Assembly (NCBI GenBank): GCA_963575745.1
Contig: CAUYUJ010003947.1
Location: forward strand, 255,151-319,150
Source of the DNA: Prorocentrum cordatum
Lineage: Eukaryota; Sar; Dinophyceae; Prorocentrales; Prorocentraceae
Direction of reading: 5' to 3'
DNA length: 64,000 nt
Positions 1 through 10,325 of the stretch are shown one piece after another. Numbering within the stretch: the stretch's first letter is position 1; each line of letters starts with the position of its first letter. Both the position numbers and the translations under genes were made by a program. Under the pieces are notes generated by a model. The model worked only from the letters and a program-made list of their open reading frames with translations, did not search any database and was not told where the DNA came from.

Positions 1-348
1 TCCCAGGAAGGCCAGAGCCCCCCTGAGCCTTCCGAGGAGGCCCGCCCCATCTGCCTTCCAGCCTGGGCGCGCCGCCGACAGGAGGTCTTCAAGAGCAAGG
101 TCGGGGGGCGGTACCGAGACACCGACGTGCAGACCAAGGGCGATAACACCGACGAGCGGCTCAGCGACATGGCCGCGCTGATGGACGGCGCCGCCAACGA
201 GTGGCTCCGCGACCACCCGCCCAGCGCGGCCGTGGCGGGTCGTGGCATGCGCGGCGCGCTGGACCGCTGGCGCCAGGCCAAGGCCGCGCTGCTGGAGCGG
301 AGGGCCGAGGCCGGGGCAGGCGACGGTCTCCCCAGCTGTGGCGCTTGA
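1..348 (+). CDS. Partial uncharacterised protein, 3' part of a coding exon
   Basis: Frame 1 is open from the first base of the window to a TGA at 346-348, giving at least 115 codons with strong G/C third-position use. It has no obvious low-complexity tract apart from an Ala/Arg-rich end. The middle part (around SKVGGRYRDTD and DERLSDMAALMDGA) is mixed and hydrophilic, with a probable helix (RWRQAKAALLERRAEAG) just before the stop. I do not recognise the family. The start lies upstream of the window. A downstream CTTTCCAG at 412-419 could be a splice acceptor, so the TGA may also be intronic read-through. Reality as coding sequence is inferred from composition only. Confidence 0.4.
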   Translation, partial: SQEGQSPPEPSEEARPICLPAWARRRQEVFKSKVGGRYRDTDVQTKGDNTDERLSDMAALMDGAANEWLRDHPPSAAVAGRGMRGALDRWRQAKAALLERRAEAGAGDGLPSCGA

Positions 349-1368
349 GCTCAGAGGATGAGAGGGCACCGATGCCGCGCTAGAGCGTGCTCATGACTTG
401 ACTGTCCTCGCTTTCCAGATCTGCCACAGGGAAGGAGGAGGAGGGCGCGCCACCACCACCCCAGCCGACGCGCGCGCCTTCTTCTCCGTCCCTTCCCCTC
501 CCTCCTCCCTCTCCCTCCCCCTCCTCCCTCCTCCCTCTCCCTTCCCTTCCTGCTACCTACCCCTCCTCCATCTCCCTCCTCCCTTCTCCTTTCCCTCCTC
601 ACTCCTGCCTATCCCTGCGCCTCCATGACGCAACCCAAACGGCACGAGAGCGGTCCCGCCGCAGCCGACGCGCAGCGGACGGGCCTCCCCCAAGACGTTG
701 AAACAAGGACCACGTTCGGCTCAGGGAGAGCTATGATTCTGGATCCGGTCCTTGATTTGGGGAATGGGTTCGTGGCTGAGGCTCGCCGAAGCCAGAAAAG
801 CATGTTCGTTCTTTCTTTGGCGCCCCTGGTGGTAGCACGACGACCTCACACATGAGAGTGACCATTCGCCAAAGTGACCTCTGGCGCGGGCCCACTGAGG
901 CCACCGATCGCTAAAGTGTGATGCGGTAGTCGCGGCTTGCCCGCTTGGGTTGCCCCCCCACACCTCCCCGCCCAAAGGGCGCGCGCACCGAAGGTCACTC
1001 TTGCCCAGGGCCGTTCCTGGCGTGCAGCCAGGCCGATGCTGGTGCTCTGCAGCTGGCGTCCTGGGAGAGGTAAGGGGGGCTCCAGGAGAATCGCGCCCGC
1101 CGAAGATGCTGAGACACCGAGAAGCGAAGGTGCGCGACAGGGCGACGGGCGTCGGGGTCGTCTAAAGCGGGCCGACGCGAAGCGCGGAGCGGCAGCGCTG
1201 GCCTGGTCTTTGGAAGCTCGCCAGCCCCGTGGCTGGACCACCTCAGGAATACCAGAAAACAGTGTTACGGTGACTTGTTGTGCTGGTGTTGGTTCAGCAT
1301 GCTGTTTTAAATCAGCAACGACACACACACACACAAACAAACAAACAAACAAACAAACTAGCAGTATT
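349..1368. other. Non-coding stretch with pyrimidine tract and CAAA repeat
   Basis: No supportable gene. 478-610 is an almost pure CT tract (CCCTCC and CTCCCT runs). 1321-1365 is CACACA followed by about eight CAAA units, which leads directly into the first 77-bp minisatellite locus. Open frames on both strands here look like by-products of high GC. Confidence 0.6.
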
Positions 1369-1978
1369 CTAGCGAAGGACCCAATCATATGCAGCTGCGA
1401 GTATCCCGAGGCAGATGAGACGAAGGAAGGGCCACGAAACGTGTGATGGTGCGCCGAGATTGGTGCGGCGGCGCCATGCGAACCCTCCCAGTGGGGCCTT
1501 CGGTGGAGCTCCCCGTGAGGCCACGAAGCATGTAAGGGGTGGGGTGTGCTGGAATGGGTGCGGCGGCGACATGCGAACCCTCCGGTGGGGCTGTCTATGG
1601 GGCCACGAAACGTGTGAGCGGTATGCCGACATGTGTGTGTGTGTGTGGCGGCGCCATGCGAACCCTCCCATTGAGGCCTTCAGTGGGGCTGCCTATGGGC
1701 CACGAAACGTGTGAGGGATGTGCCAGAATGGGTGCGGCGGCGTCCCATTGGGGCTTTCGGTGGAGCTCCCTATGGGGTCACGAAACGTTTGAGGGGTGTG
1801 CCGAAATTGGCACGGCGGCGCCATGCGAACCATCCCACTGGGTCCTTGGCTGGAGCTCCCTTTGGGGCTTCGAAACGTGCGAGGGTGTTCCGAAATGGGT
1901 CTGGTGGCGCCATCTGGAGCCTTCGGTGGAGTTCTTCGATGGGGCCACGAAGCTGTGAGGAGTGTGCCGAAGTTTGAA
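1369..1978 (+). repeat. 77-bp minisatellite, locus 1, with leader module
   Basis: After the CAAA run comes a leader (1371-1412: GCGAAGGACCCAATC, then ATATGCAGCTGCGAGTATC). Seven diverged units follow, each marked by GGGCCACGAAACGTGTGA near 1431, 1519, 1600, 1697, 1776, 1865 and 1942. Unit spacing is 77-97 bp. Each unit also has GTGTGCCGAAATGGG, GCCATGCGAACC and TTCGGTGGAGCTCC. The same repeat recurs at 4.2-5.35, 45.3-46.6 and 47.74 kb. Confidence 0.9.
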
Positions 1979-1980
1979 CG

Positions 1981-2033
1981 ATGGTGGTGATAGTGCTGAT
2001 GCTGATGCTGATGCTGATGATGATGGTGGTGAC

Positions 2034-2130
<97 letters not shown>

Positions 2131-2762
2131 GTGATGGTGATGGTGATGGTGATGGTGATGGTGATGGTGGTGGTGGTGGTGGTGGTGGTGATGATGATGA
2201 TGGTGGTGATGATGATGATGACGATGACGATGACGATGATGGTGATGACGATGACGACGATGACGACGATAACGACGATGACGATAACGAGAACGATGAT
2301 GACGACGATGGCGATTGTGGTGATGATGGTGGTGGTGATGATGGTGATTATGATGATCATCATGAAGATCATGATCATGATCATGATGATGCTGACGAAA
2401 CTGATGGCCATGATGGTGCGGGTGACGCTGGTGTTTAGGGTGTTGGTGATGATGATGATGATTATGATGATGATGCTGATGACGAAGATGATGATCGTGA
2501 TGGTGATGGTGATAGTGATGGTGAACGTTATGGTGATGGTGGGGTGATGATGGTGGTGGTGATGATAGTCATAGTGGCGGTAGTGGTGAGGATGCGAATG
2601 AGGATCAGAATGAGGATAAGGATGAGAATGTGGTGATGGTCATGATCATGGTCATGGTCATGGTCATGATCATGGTCATGGTCATGGTCATGGTGATGAT
2701 GACAATCGTCATGGTGATGATGATGATGCTGATGCTGATGCTGCTGCTGCTGCTGCTGCTGA
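1981..2762 (+). repeat. GAT/GGTGAT/CATGGT microsatellite tract
   Basis: About 780 bp of trinucleotide and hexanucleotide repeats: roughly 30 uninterrupted ATG/GAT units at 2034-2126, then GGTGAT, GGT, GACGAT, CATGGT (2640-2695) and CTG (2742-2762). Long poly-Asp, poly-Met and poly-Ile/His frames on both strands come from the repeat and are not treated as genes. It directly follows the 77-bp array, as at two other loci. Confidence 0.95.
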
Positions 2763-3042
2763 TCTGGTGCAACCTTCCTGACCCTGGAGTGGATAGGACA
2801 GAACAAGACAAGGCCAGTTTTTATCAGAACCGATGCCACGGGTTCTCGGCTTCGCCCCCTTGGGAAGTGCGAGAGGGCAGTTGCGCCCTCCTGCCTCAGG
2901 CTGCTCGTGGTCTCGAGAATTAACCAGCCATGCAAGATGGTGTGCAGGCTGCGATTGGTCTCCAAAATGCGAAGTACAGCATCCTCCAATGAATCCCGAT
3001 CCTAAGATAACAATGGACAGACGTGTTATGGAACTGCCCTGA
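2763..3042. other. Unique sequence without a recognised gene
   Basis: Non-repetitive sequence between the microsatellite and the open region at 3.04 kb. I see no motif that supports a feature. Confidence 0.5.
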
Positions 3043-3519
3043 AGTGCTACAAAAGAGCTCAAATTTCAAATTCCTCAGGACACTTTCTGCTTCGACGACG
3101 ATCGGCACAGAGCCGTTGGGGAAGAATTCGCCACTGCTGCTGTTGCTGCTACTGGTCCCACCACCGCAATCTTCGCAGCAGCAACGCAGACAAGCACGAG
3201 ATGGCCCATCCCGAGCGCGAGGGCCGTCCTCAGGGGAGGCTGGATACCCAAAACTCGTTCCACAAACAAGAGCAGCAAATCACAAATCAACGCAGCTGGA
3301 AGCCACATCGCGACCGCCGCCCCCTGGGTACACCACGTCGCGAATGCGAAGGAACATCTCTGGAGCTCACGGGTCTGCGACGCTACTGGAAGCCAAATCT
3401 TGCAGGTACCAAACGTGCGTAGCAACGATTGCCTCCGTCTTGAAGTCACCGCCACACACCTACTGGGGAATGGGGGCGGAATGGGGGCCAAGTGGGTGGC
3501 GGCGCAACTACCAAGCTAG
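3043..3519 (+). CDS. Possible uncharacterised coding segment
   Basis: The frame from 3043 (just after a TGA) to a TAG at 3517-3519 is open for 158 codons and reads as an unbiased protein (for example INAAGSHIATAAPWVHHVANA and RSNDCLRLEVTATHLLGNGG), but it has no early ATG. A second plus frame, 3023-3775 (250 codons), is also open and Ser/Arg/Leu-rich, and at most one of them can be real. I recognise no domain. It could be an internal exon of an unseen gene or chance openness in GC-rich DNA. Confidence 0.2.
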   Translation, partial: SATKELKFQIPQDTFCFDDDRHRAVGEEFATAAVAATGPTTAIFAAATQTSTRWPIPSARAVLRGGWIPKTRSTNKSSKSQINAAGSHIATAAPWVHHVANAKEHLWSSRVCDATGSQILQVPNVRSNDCLRLEVTATHLLGNGGGMGAKWVAAQLPS

Positions 3520-3775
3520 AGGCTCAAGGGATGAGGCGCGGCTGGTTGGCAATGTCCCCGCAGAGCGAGTTCTGGAAAACGTTTTCTGGAACACGCTGGG
3601 AGCAGCCGGAGTCGCGAACTCCCACGATAGGGAGCGGCAACAAGGTCAGTCGGTCGAATCCTCACCTCACCCGCCGCGGATATGGTCCGACCGCTGGGTG
3701 ATGTTCTTGATCTTGCTCGTGCCCGAGGTCGCGCTGAGGTCGTTAGCCTGCAAGATGCCGCTCAGGAACTGCTAG

Positions 3776-4199
3776 GCGACCGGCGCCTCGATCCTCTCCT
3801 GGAGCCACCCGTCCACGGTCCGCCCCCATGCGCTCGCGTTGGCCTCTGGGCGGACGGTGTTCAGAAGCTCTTGGAGCGCTGGTTTGGGGAAGCCAGAGGG
3901 AGAAAGAAGCATACAGACACAATGAATCGTCGATTCCCTTGAAAATATGGGAAAATAGGGGCAGTGCGGGGGGAAGACGAAAATCCCAAAAAAAGAAAAA
4001 TTGGAGCATCCTGGGATTTGCGTGTATTCATTTGTGTGTCCCTGGGCCCTTCAGGAAGGGCTCCTCGCCCGCGGGTGCTGGTGCCGCCGCCTCCGCCTCT
4101 GGAGCGCGGAGGGCGCGCACGACGCCGCCAGCGGCTCCTGCTGCAGCTGCTGCGGGCGGCTGCACGGGCGCGAACTTGGCGAGAGCACTTTAGGTTTTA
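3776..4199. other. No gene recognised
   Basis: GC-rich sequence with short overlapping open frames on both strands and no recognisable motif; 4070-4195 is strongly GC-biased. Confidence 0.4.
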
Positions 4200-5350
4200 G
4201 CTCGAGCTCCCTAGGAGCCACAAAACGTGTGATGGGTGTGCCGAAATGAGGCACCGACGCCATGCGAAACCTGGCAGTTGGGCCACAGCTGGAGTTCCCC
4301 ATGGGGCCACGAAACGTGTGAGGGATGTGCCGAGTTGGCCCTGCGGAGGGTACAGGCAATGGTGGAAGGAGGGCGGGGAGGAGGAACAGAGGAGGGCGCG
4401 GGGCACTGTCTCTTCAAAACGAAGACCCAACACCACAGGGTGGTTGGGAAAAACAACAAATTGTCTGGGCGAAAGGCCAAATGATATGCAGCTGCGAGTA
4501 TCGCGAGGCAGGCCAGAAGCAGAAAGGGGGCCCAGCAGAAGGATTGGGGTGCGGAGGAGGAGGAGGAGGAGGAGGAGGAGGAGGAAGAGGAGGAGAAGGA
4601 AGAGGAGGAGGAGGAGGAGGAGGAGGAGGAGGAGGAGGAGGAGGAGGACGAGGGCGATCGGGCGCTTGGGGGGGCCTTTTCTTTCAGGCGCCCGCAAGCT
4701 GCAAGCCCGTGGCCCGCAAAGAGGCGAAACGCAGAGGAGTCTCCGCGACGCGCGCTGGGCGGCCCGAAAGAATTCCAGCGCCGCGCGCGGGTCGCTCGCG
4801 ACACGGGACCGAAAAGGGGGCCATTGGGGCCTAAGGAGATCCTGGTGGAGCCAAGAAACGTGCGAGGGATGTATCGAAAAGGGCGGGGAACCGCATGCGA
4901 GGACAGCAATTGGGGCCTTCGGTGCACCTCCCTACGGGGCCACGAAAATTGTGAATGGTGTGCCCAAATTCGCGCGGAACCGCATGCCACGACGGCCATT
5001 GGGGACTTTGTTGGAGTTCCTTGCGGGGCCACGAGCCGTGTAAGTGATGTGCCGGACTGGGCGGGGAACCGCAGGCGAGAACGGCCATTGGGGCCTTAGG
5101 TGGAGCTCCTTGTGGGGCCACAAAGCGTGCCGCATCGGTCGGGGAACCGCATGTGCGGACGGCCATTGGGGCCTTCGGTGGAGTTCCCAATGGGCCCACG
5201 AATTGTGTGAAGGGTCCGCCGAAGTTGACGGGGAACCGCTATGGGGCCACGAAACGTGTCATGGGTGTGCCGAATTGGGCGAGGAACCGCATGGGAGGAC
5301 GGCCAGTGGGGCATGAGGTGGAGCTCCGTATGGGGCCCCGAAGCGAGTGA
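4200..5350 (+). repeat. 77-bp minisatellite, locus 2, compound
   Basis: Two blocks of the same minisatellite, at 4200-4345 (2 units) and 4840-5350 (7 units near 4850, 4937, 5027, 5114, 5193, 5243 and 5332). Between them lie, in order: a GGAGG stretch, the conserved trailer at 4399-4455 (GGGGCACTGTCTCTTC and AAAACGAAGACCCAAC), an AACAACAAATT stretch, the leader (4479-4510, ATATGCAGCTGCGAGTATC), and a GGA array (4553-4650). The last block again runs into GAT repeats (5366-5425). End of one composite and start of the next are thus seen in tandem. Confidence 0.85.
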
Positions 5351-5365
5351 AGGGCGCGTTGACAT

Positions 5366-5826
5366 TTACGGATGACAATGGCGATGACGATGATGGTGAT
5401 GATGATGACGATGGTGATTACACGGAGAGAGAAAAAACAGTGGTGGGAAGAGGGAAGAGCGGGAGGAGGAAGGAGTGACGACGCGGGCGCTGACACACAC
5501 GCACACACACACACACATTGTTTTGCCCCAGCGGCTAGACAGAGTGACTGTGTTGGCGATGAAGCGTTGGATGACAATCGAACGCGAATTCGGCCACCAT
5601 GCAGAGAGAGGAAGATACACACACACACACACTCACACGCACGCACGCACGCACGCACGCACGTGCCCACCCACCCAAACAAGCAAAAAAGTAAGCAAAC
5701 AAGCAAGTAAAACACAGCAAAGAAAACACGGCAAGCAAATCAAAAGGGCAGACAGGCAGACAAACAGACAAACCAACAAACACCTGACCAAACAACAACA
5801 ACAACAATAACAACAACAACAACAAT
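5366..5826 (+). repeat. Microsatellite cluster
   Basis: GATGAC/GATGGT (5366-5420), CA repeats (5494-5520 and 5618-5632), ACGC repeats (5634-5662), then CAAG, CAGA and CAA repeats (5684-5826). Deduced poly-His, poly-Cys and poly-Leu frames are repeat artefacts. Confidence 0.9.
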
Positions 5827-6600
5827 CATTTAAGACTGGGGACACTCCGTTCTCACCAGTGCCAGGGTTTTCATAGGAGGCGGGCAATACCCCCACTTTG
5901 TGGGGGGGCCGGTTCAAGCTCTACCAAATTTCCAAACGACTCTTCGCCACCACCCACACCCAGCTTCCCGCCCTATGACGTTCGGACACTTCACTTCGTG
6001 GCATGCGGACGACCGTGGCTACTATTCAGGGCCCCGCGGCCGACGACGACGGCGTGCGCGCGCGAAGAAAAAACGAATGTGTCCCGCATGGTATTATTTG
6101 ACAGGGATGATGGCCCTGGCAGGTGCGCAACCGTTGTCGCAGAAGTTCGAAAAAGTTGCTCGCAAAAGCCCGTTTGACAGAAATGTTTAAAAAGTGTTGG
6201 GTTTCCTACGAATCCGCAAGAGCGCGCGGGATGAGATTTTGACATTTTTTTGTTGAAAAACCATTGGTTTTTTGATGTTTTTATGTTAAAATCGCTCCGA
6301 ACACTAAGCTTTTGGAAGGATTTCGTCTTGCGCGCGCGAATGTCCACTTTACCTTATTTTTTGCAAGGGATTCTTGAAATTTGATTATATTAGAACAAGA
6401 AATGTCATTTTATAGTGTTTTTTGCAAGGGAAAACGGATTACAACAAAACAACCGGATCTGGATCACATCGTTTTACCTGAGGCTTCCTCACGAAAATGA
6501 TGAAAATGTAGCTGCGGCCTAGGCGGCGCAGGGGGGGCGTGCACCAGGGGGCCCAACAATAATTATTCTTTAGAATAAATAATGTTCAACAACAACAACA
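5827..6600. other. Intergenic, with an AT-rich island
   Basis: 5827-5935 resembles the start of the long repeat at 13.7-17 kb: a CAA run, then CATTTAAGACTGG, then a CCCCCACTTTGTGGGGGG hairpin. 6185-6480 is an AT-rich island, unusual in this window, with TTTTTTGCAAGGG twice (6358-6370 and 6419-6431). No gene is seen. Confidence 0.5.
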
Positions 6601-6603
6601 ACA

Positions 6604-6770
6604 AAAGAGCGCGGGGTGACCTCCCGAAGCGGCGCGGGGCGCCAGGCGGACGAGGCCGAGAAGGCCCGGCGCCTGGCCGAGAGGCAGGACGCCGAGCTGC
6701 AGCACTTCAGGCCGCCCGCGGCGGGCCGCTCCTTGCCTCGGCTGCGCGCCCCTGGGGGGAAGAGAAGGCG
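6604..6770 (+). CDS. Exon-like segment, Ala/Glu/Arg helix, uncharacterised
   Basis: One plus frame reads as a charged helix (RQADEAEKARRLAERQDAEL) followed by PPAAGRSLPRLRAPG before it enters a GGA/GGC repeat at 6764-6836. The heptad-like spacing suggests a coiled coil. No start or end can be fixed and no family is recognised. A similar helix occurs in the frame at 8957-9223. Weak, composition-based call. Confidence 0.25.
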
Positions 6771-6836
6771 GAGGAGGAGGAGGAGGAGGCGGAGGAGGAG
6801 GCGGAGGCGGAGGCGGAGGAGGCGGAGGAGGAGTGC
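6764..6836 (+). repeat. GGA/GGC trinucleotide repeat
   Basis: Nearly uninterrupted GGAGGA/GGCGGA units on the plus strand. Confidence 0.9.
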
Positions 6837-7003
6837 TGCAGAGGGGGCGGGCCTTCTCGAAAGGCTCGCGAGGCTACAGAGGGCCTCTTAGAAGGCCCGA
6901 GGGCCTCTGAGAAGCCCCGCCGCCTTCTGAGGAGGCCTGTCCCCTCTCACTGCCTCCCTCGGCGTGCCGCGAGGTGTTGATAGTTCAGGCTTTTTTTTCT
7001 TAG

Positions 7004-7111
7004 GCCTCCTCCTCGCCACGGCTGGATCGGAACGTGCTCCAGGACATGTCCAGGGAAGTCTTTTTCAGGCTGGGGGCCCAGCCCTTCAGCGCCATGAAAA
7101 ATGAGACATGA
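7004..7111 (+). CDS. Possible short terminal exon
   Basis: A strong acceptor-like sequence (TTTTTTTTCTTAG at 6991-7003) is followed at once by a 36-codon frame that ends in TGA at 7109-7111. The predicted peptide is unbiased and protein-like (LDRNVLQDMSREVFFRLGAQ, then PFSAMKNET and stop). Upstream exons of the same gene are not identified; the helix-coding segment at 6604-6770 is a candidate neighbour. Family unknown. The call rests on acceptor plus open frame, so it is only suggestive. Confidence 0.35.
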   Translation, partial: ASSSPRLDRNVLQDMSREVFFRLGAQPFSAMKNET

Positions 7112-7427
7112 CGGCCCGCTGTTCCACACCTGGGCCCCCACGAGCCGGCCGTCTTCGGGCCACGGGGCAATCCGAGAAACCAGGACGGGAGGCTGGTCCC
7201 CGAGGCGGGTCTCGCGAGCCCCGGGAGCCCACGTCACGACGAGCCCACGACGTCGGGTTTCGGAGAGCACTGCACCCGCCGATCCGGTCCCTTCTCGGAA
7301 CGTGCTCGCGCCGCACCGCCGGCATCTGAGTTGCTGCCGTTCCGAGGCCCCCCCTCGCTCTCGATGCCTGCCAGCAGAGGACAAAAACAGGGGCAACGAC
7401 TTCTGAGAGCAAGCGTCTCTCTCCCTT
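7112..7427. other. No gene recognised
   Basis: GC-rich unique sequence. Several frames are open on both strands but none has recognisable content. Confidence 0.4.
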
Positions 7428-7502
7428 CGCCCTCGCCCTCTCTCTCTCTCTCTCTCTCTGTTTCTCCCCTCGCCCTCGCCCTCTCTCTCTCTCTCTCTCT
7501 CC
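7428..7502 (+). repeat. CT dinucleotide repeat
   Basis: Two CTCTCT runs separated by a duplicated CGCCCTCGCCCTCTC segment. Confidence 0.9.
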
Positions 7503-7587
7503 TGCGCTCCTGCGAGGTCCCACGCCCGAGGTCCGAGGACTGCACCGCCTGCCCTGCACCTGTATACAATTCTTGCGCAGAGAGAAT

Positions 7588-7684
7588 CCAGGCAGGGACA
7601 TCCAGACAGAGAATCCAGACAGGGATATCCAGACAGGGATATCCAGACAGAGAATCCAGACAGGGATATCCAGACAGAGGAGAG
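7588..7684 (+). repeat. 13/14-bp tandem repeat
   Basis: Alternating units AGAGAATCCAGAC and AGGGATATCCAGAC repeated about seven times. Confidence 0.9.
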
Positions 7685-7744
7685 GAGAAATCGTGACACG
7701 GTTCATTCCCTCGCACCACATCGGTTTCGGGTGGCACCCGCTCA

Positions 7745-7866
7745 TCGCAGCACGTGCCATCAGCACGTGCCAGCCGCCCGTGCCACCAGCACGTGCCGCC
7801 AGCACGTGCCGCCAGCACGTGCCAGCAGCACGTGCCAGCAGTACGTGCCGGCAGTGCGTGCCGGGC
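7745..7866 (+). repeat. 13-bp tandem repeat with CACGTG cores
   Basis: About nine units of the type CAGCACGTGCCGC. Most carry the palindrome CACGTG (E-box/G-box core); outer units are degenerate (CCCGTG, TACGTG, TGCGTG). Confidence 0.9.
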
Positions 7867-8690
7867 TAGTAACGCGAAGCCTTTGAGGGGCTGCTAGTCA
7901 GGGCAGGCCCCCATCCAGCAAGTCCCAAGACGGGTTGCGAGTTGGGGTGCGCCCCATGGCAGTCAGTGGTTGTCCCCCACGTGCAGCCCCTCGGCCGATC
8001 CGTGACTCGCTGGAGGACTTGTTCCGCGGCGACCCGCTCGCAGACCTGGCAGTTCGGCCAGTCCTCCCCCCCGTCCCTCCCTCCCCGCTCCTCCCCCCCT
8101 CTGTCATCCTGGCGCCCGCACGGGCGGGCCTCCTGCCCGCCGCGGTGCTCCTCGGCACCTTCTCCGGCGCCGGTCGCGCTGCTCGTCGGCATCTCCGCGG
8201 CTGGCGCTCCGATCGCTCTCGGGCTGGCTGTCGGTCGACGGCTCTCCCGTACTCGTACGGCCGAGGAGCCGAAGGAAGGGCCACCTCGGGCTCGGATGGG
8301 GCTCCAGTCTTCGGGCCGCTCCTCGGATCTACAGTGGAGGCCTACGCCAAGAGACGCCCCGCTTGCCTCCAGGGTGCCCTGGGTTTCTTGGGTCTCGATG
8401 GTTTTGCGATGGAGAGCGTGACGCTCCCACACCAAAGAGTCAATGGACGTCCTGGGGTCTCAGGGTTGGGCTTCTTGTGGAAGGTTTCTTGTGGAAGGGC
8501 CCCTACTGTGCGTCGAGAATCCTGCTCGATCTAAGGGGCGACCCGAAGGACAGAGTCCTCGTGGGCCGAAGACGGTTCCTGGAGCCAGAGGTGCGTCAGA
8601 AACTAGCTGCGCATGACGCCACCGGCTCCCAGCAGCCTGCTCGTGGCCAAGGCTCGCTGTGGCCGGGGGGGAAGCCCTCTCGTTCCCTAT
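7867..8690. other. GC-rich region, coding status unclear
   Basis: Long frames are open on both strands (for example minus 7866-8435 and plus 7935-8534), so frame openness gives no information. No conserved motif is recognised in any of them. Confidence 0.35.
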
Positions 8691-8886
8691 CGAGGAGGAG
8701 GAGGAGGGCTGAAGAAGGGTAGGGCGGGAGTGGACCGAGGAAGAGGAGGTGGAGGAGGAGGAGGAGGAGGAGGAGGAGGAGGAGGAGGAGGAGGGAGGAG
8801 AAGTAGGAAGGAGGAGGAGGGAGGAGGAGGAGGAGGAAGAGCAGGAGGAGGGAGAAGGCACAGGAAGGACGGAGGAGGAGGTCGAG
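8691..8886 (+). repeat. GGA microsatellite
   Basis: Purine-rich plus strand made of GGA/GGAGGAA units; poly-Gly, poly-Arg and poly-Ser frames are artefacts. Confidence 0.9.
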
Positions 8887-8956
8887 GCATAACTCAGGCA
8901 TCCGGCGCCCGTTCGGGACGATTCGGGCAGCCCAGAGAGCTCTCAGCGAGGCGCAA

Positions 8957-9223
8957 TTGCTGACGAGCATCCCGAGGCCAGAAAGCCGCGGAGAGCCGAC
9001 GAAAGCGCCCGAAGACCTCGAACCTCGAACCGCGAACTCCAGCCCAGTCCAGTCCAGCCCCCCGTGCGTCCCGTTCGGCCCCAGGGAGCGGGCCAACAAG
9101 CAGAACGTGATAGCGGAGAGGCAGCGGGGGGTCCAGCAGGAGAAGGCCGCGCTGTCGAACATGGTGCGGCGGCCCTCCAGCGGGCGTTGCGGGAGCATTT
9201 GGGCGGCCAGTCGTGCGGGCTGA
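8957..9223 (+). CDS. Possible coiled-coil coding segment, uncharacterised
   Basis: An 88-codon frame ending in TGA (9221-9223) contains a charged helical part (RERANKQNVIAERQRGVQQE, then KAALSNMV) that could form a coiled coil, after a Pro/Ser-rich lead. The first codon is not an ATG, so it would be an internal or terminal exon. Family unknown. A GGA repeat follows (9288-9330). Confidence 0.25.
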   Translation: MLTSIPRPESRGEPTKAPEDLEPRTANSSPVQSSPPCVPFGPRERANKQNVIAERQRGVQQEKAALSNMVRRPSSGRCGSIWAASRAG

Positions 9224-9287
9224 GGATGGAGCGCTGCAGGAAGGGGCGGCGGGAGGGAGGAAGGAGGGAGGTAGGTAGAGAGAGGAG

Positions 9288-9330
9288 GAGGATGAGAAGG
9301 AGGAGGAGGAGGAGGAGGAGGAGGAGGACC
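9288..9330 (+). repeat. GGA repeat
   Basis: Short GGA/AGG array. Confidence 0.85.
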
Positions 9331-10171
9331 AAGGTCTTTGTATGTCGTGTCAGTTCTTCGGCTTCGGAAGGCCCCCGAAGCTTCCGGGCACCTCCAGTGC
9401 CCTACGTCCATGGGGGAAGCGGGGACGGGGGAGGGATGAGGGATGGCGGGGGATGGGAGGAAGAGGAAGGGACGCAGGGAGAGATGGCAGGTATATGTTT
9501 ACAGGAGCAGGGGCAGGGAGGGGGCTTCCACATACGAGGGGCGATGGTTAGGTAAAAGTGGAGCCAGTTGGAATTAGATCCGCATCTTTGATACATGCGA
9601 GTTCAGGCACACACACACACACACACATTCTCTTGACGTCGAGGCCACGCGCGCAGCGTCGCGGCGGAGAAAGTCGGGCGGAGAAAGTCGGGCGAAGAGA
9701 GACGGCACACACGCTTTTGGCATCGCGGCCCCGCGCGCGGTGACAAGGCGTAGAAAGTCGAGCACAGGCAGTGAAGCGCGCACGACTCAAGCACACACCC
9801 ACACTTGTCAATGGTGAGACGGGATGTCGTCAAACTACCAGCTCCTCCCCCTTCTCCCCTCCCCCCCACGCCCTGGCCTTTCCAGCAACTGTACAGGTGA
9901 CGTTTGCAGGCCCGCATCACCACGGGGGGACCACGTGAAGTTTGGTTGAGCGCCACTTGCCCATACTTTTAAAATAGTACGCGTGGGCATGCAGGCGTCA
10001 GGGCCTCCGCCACGGCATGCGAGGGTGTCGTCAAGAGGAAGGGCGACTTCCACACCTGTCACAGACGCTCCTCCTCCAGGGTCGTTCTGGCTCGAGGGAG
10101 GCCCGAGCGGAGAAGTGCGCCGCGCGCTCCTTTCGCCAGGGGGCCCCCGCCTGGCCTGCCGCCAGCCACAA
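9331..10171. other. Upstream region of the bestrophin gene
   Basis: Contains a CA repeat (9609-9628), GAGAAAGTCGGGCG duplicated at 9664-9695, and no recognisable promoter element. The bestrophin frame remains open upstream of 10172 to 9983, including an ATG at 9989, but that extension (Pro/Ser/Arg-rich) is unlike a protein N-terminus. Confidence 0.5.
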
Positions 10172-10293
10172 ATGGACGGCCGCCGTGCGAGGGCCTGGCT
10201 GCCGTCGGCCGCCCTGGCCTTCGCTGGCCTGGCCCTGTGCGTGGCGGTGCCCCTGCTGTGGGCCGCGCCGCGCACCAGCGCGCGCCCTGCCGC

Positions 10294-10325
<32 letters not shown>

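Noticed and set aside
1770-2547. Poly-Asp, poly-Met/Val and poly-Ile/Thr frames
   Set aside because: Pure consequence of the GAT/ATG microsatellite.
3585-3680. tRNA gene suggested by GGTCGAATCC
   Set aside because: No acceptor stem or anticodon arm can be formed around it; no tRNA was found elsewhere.
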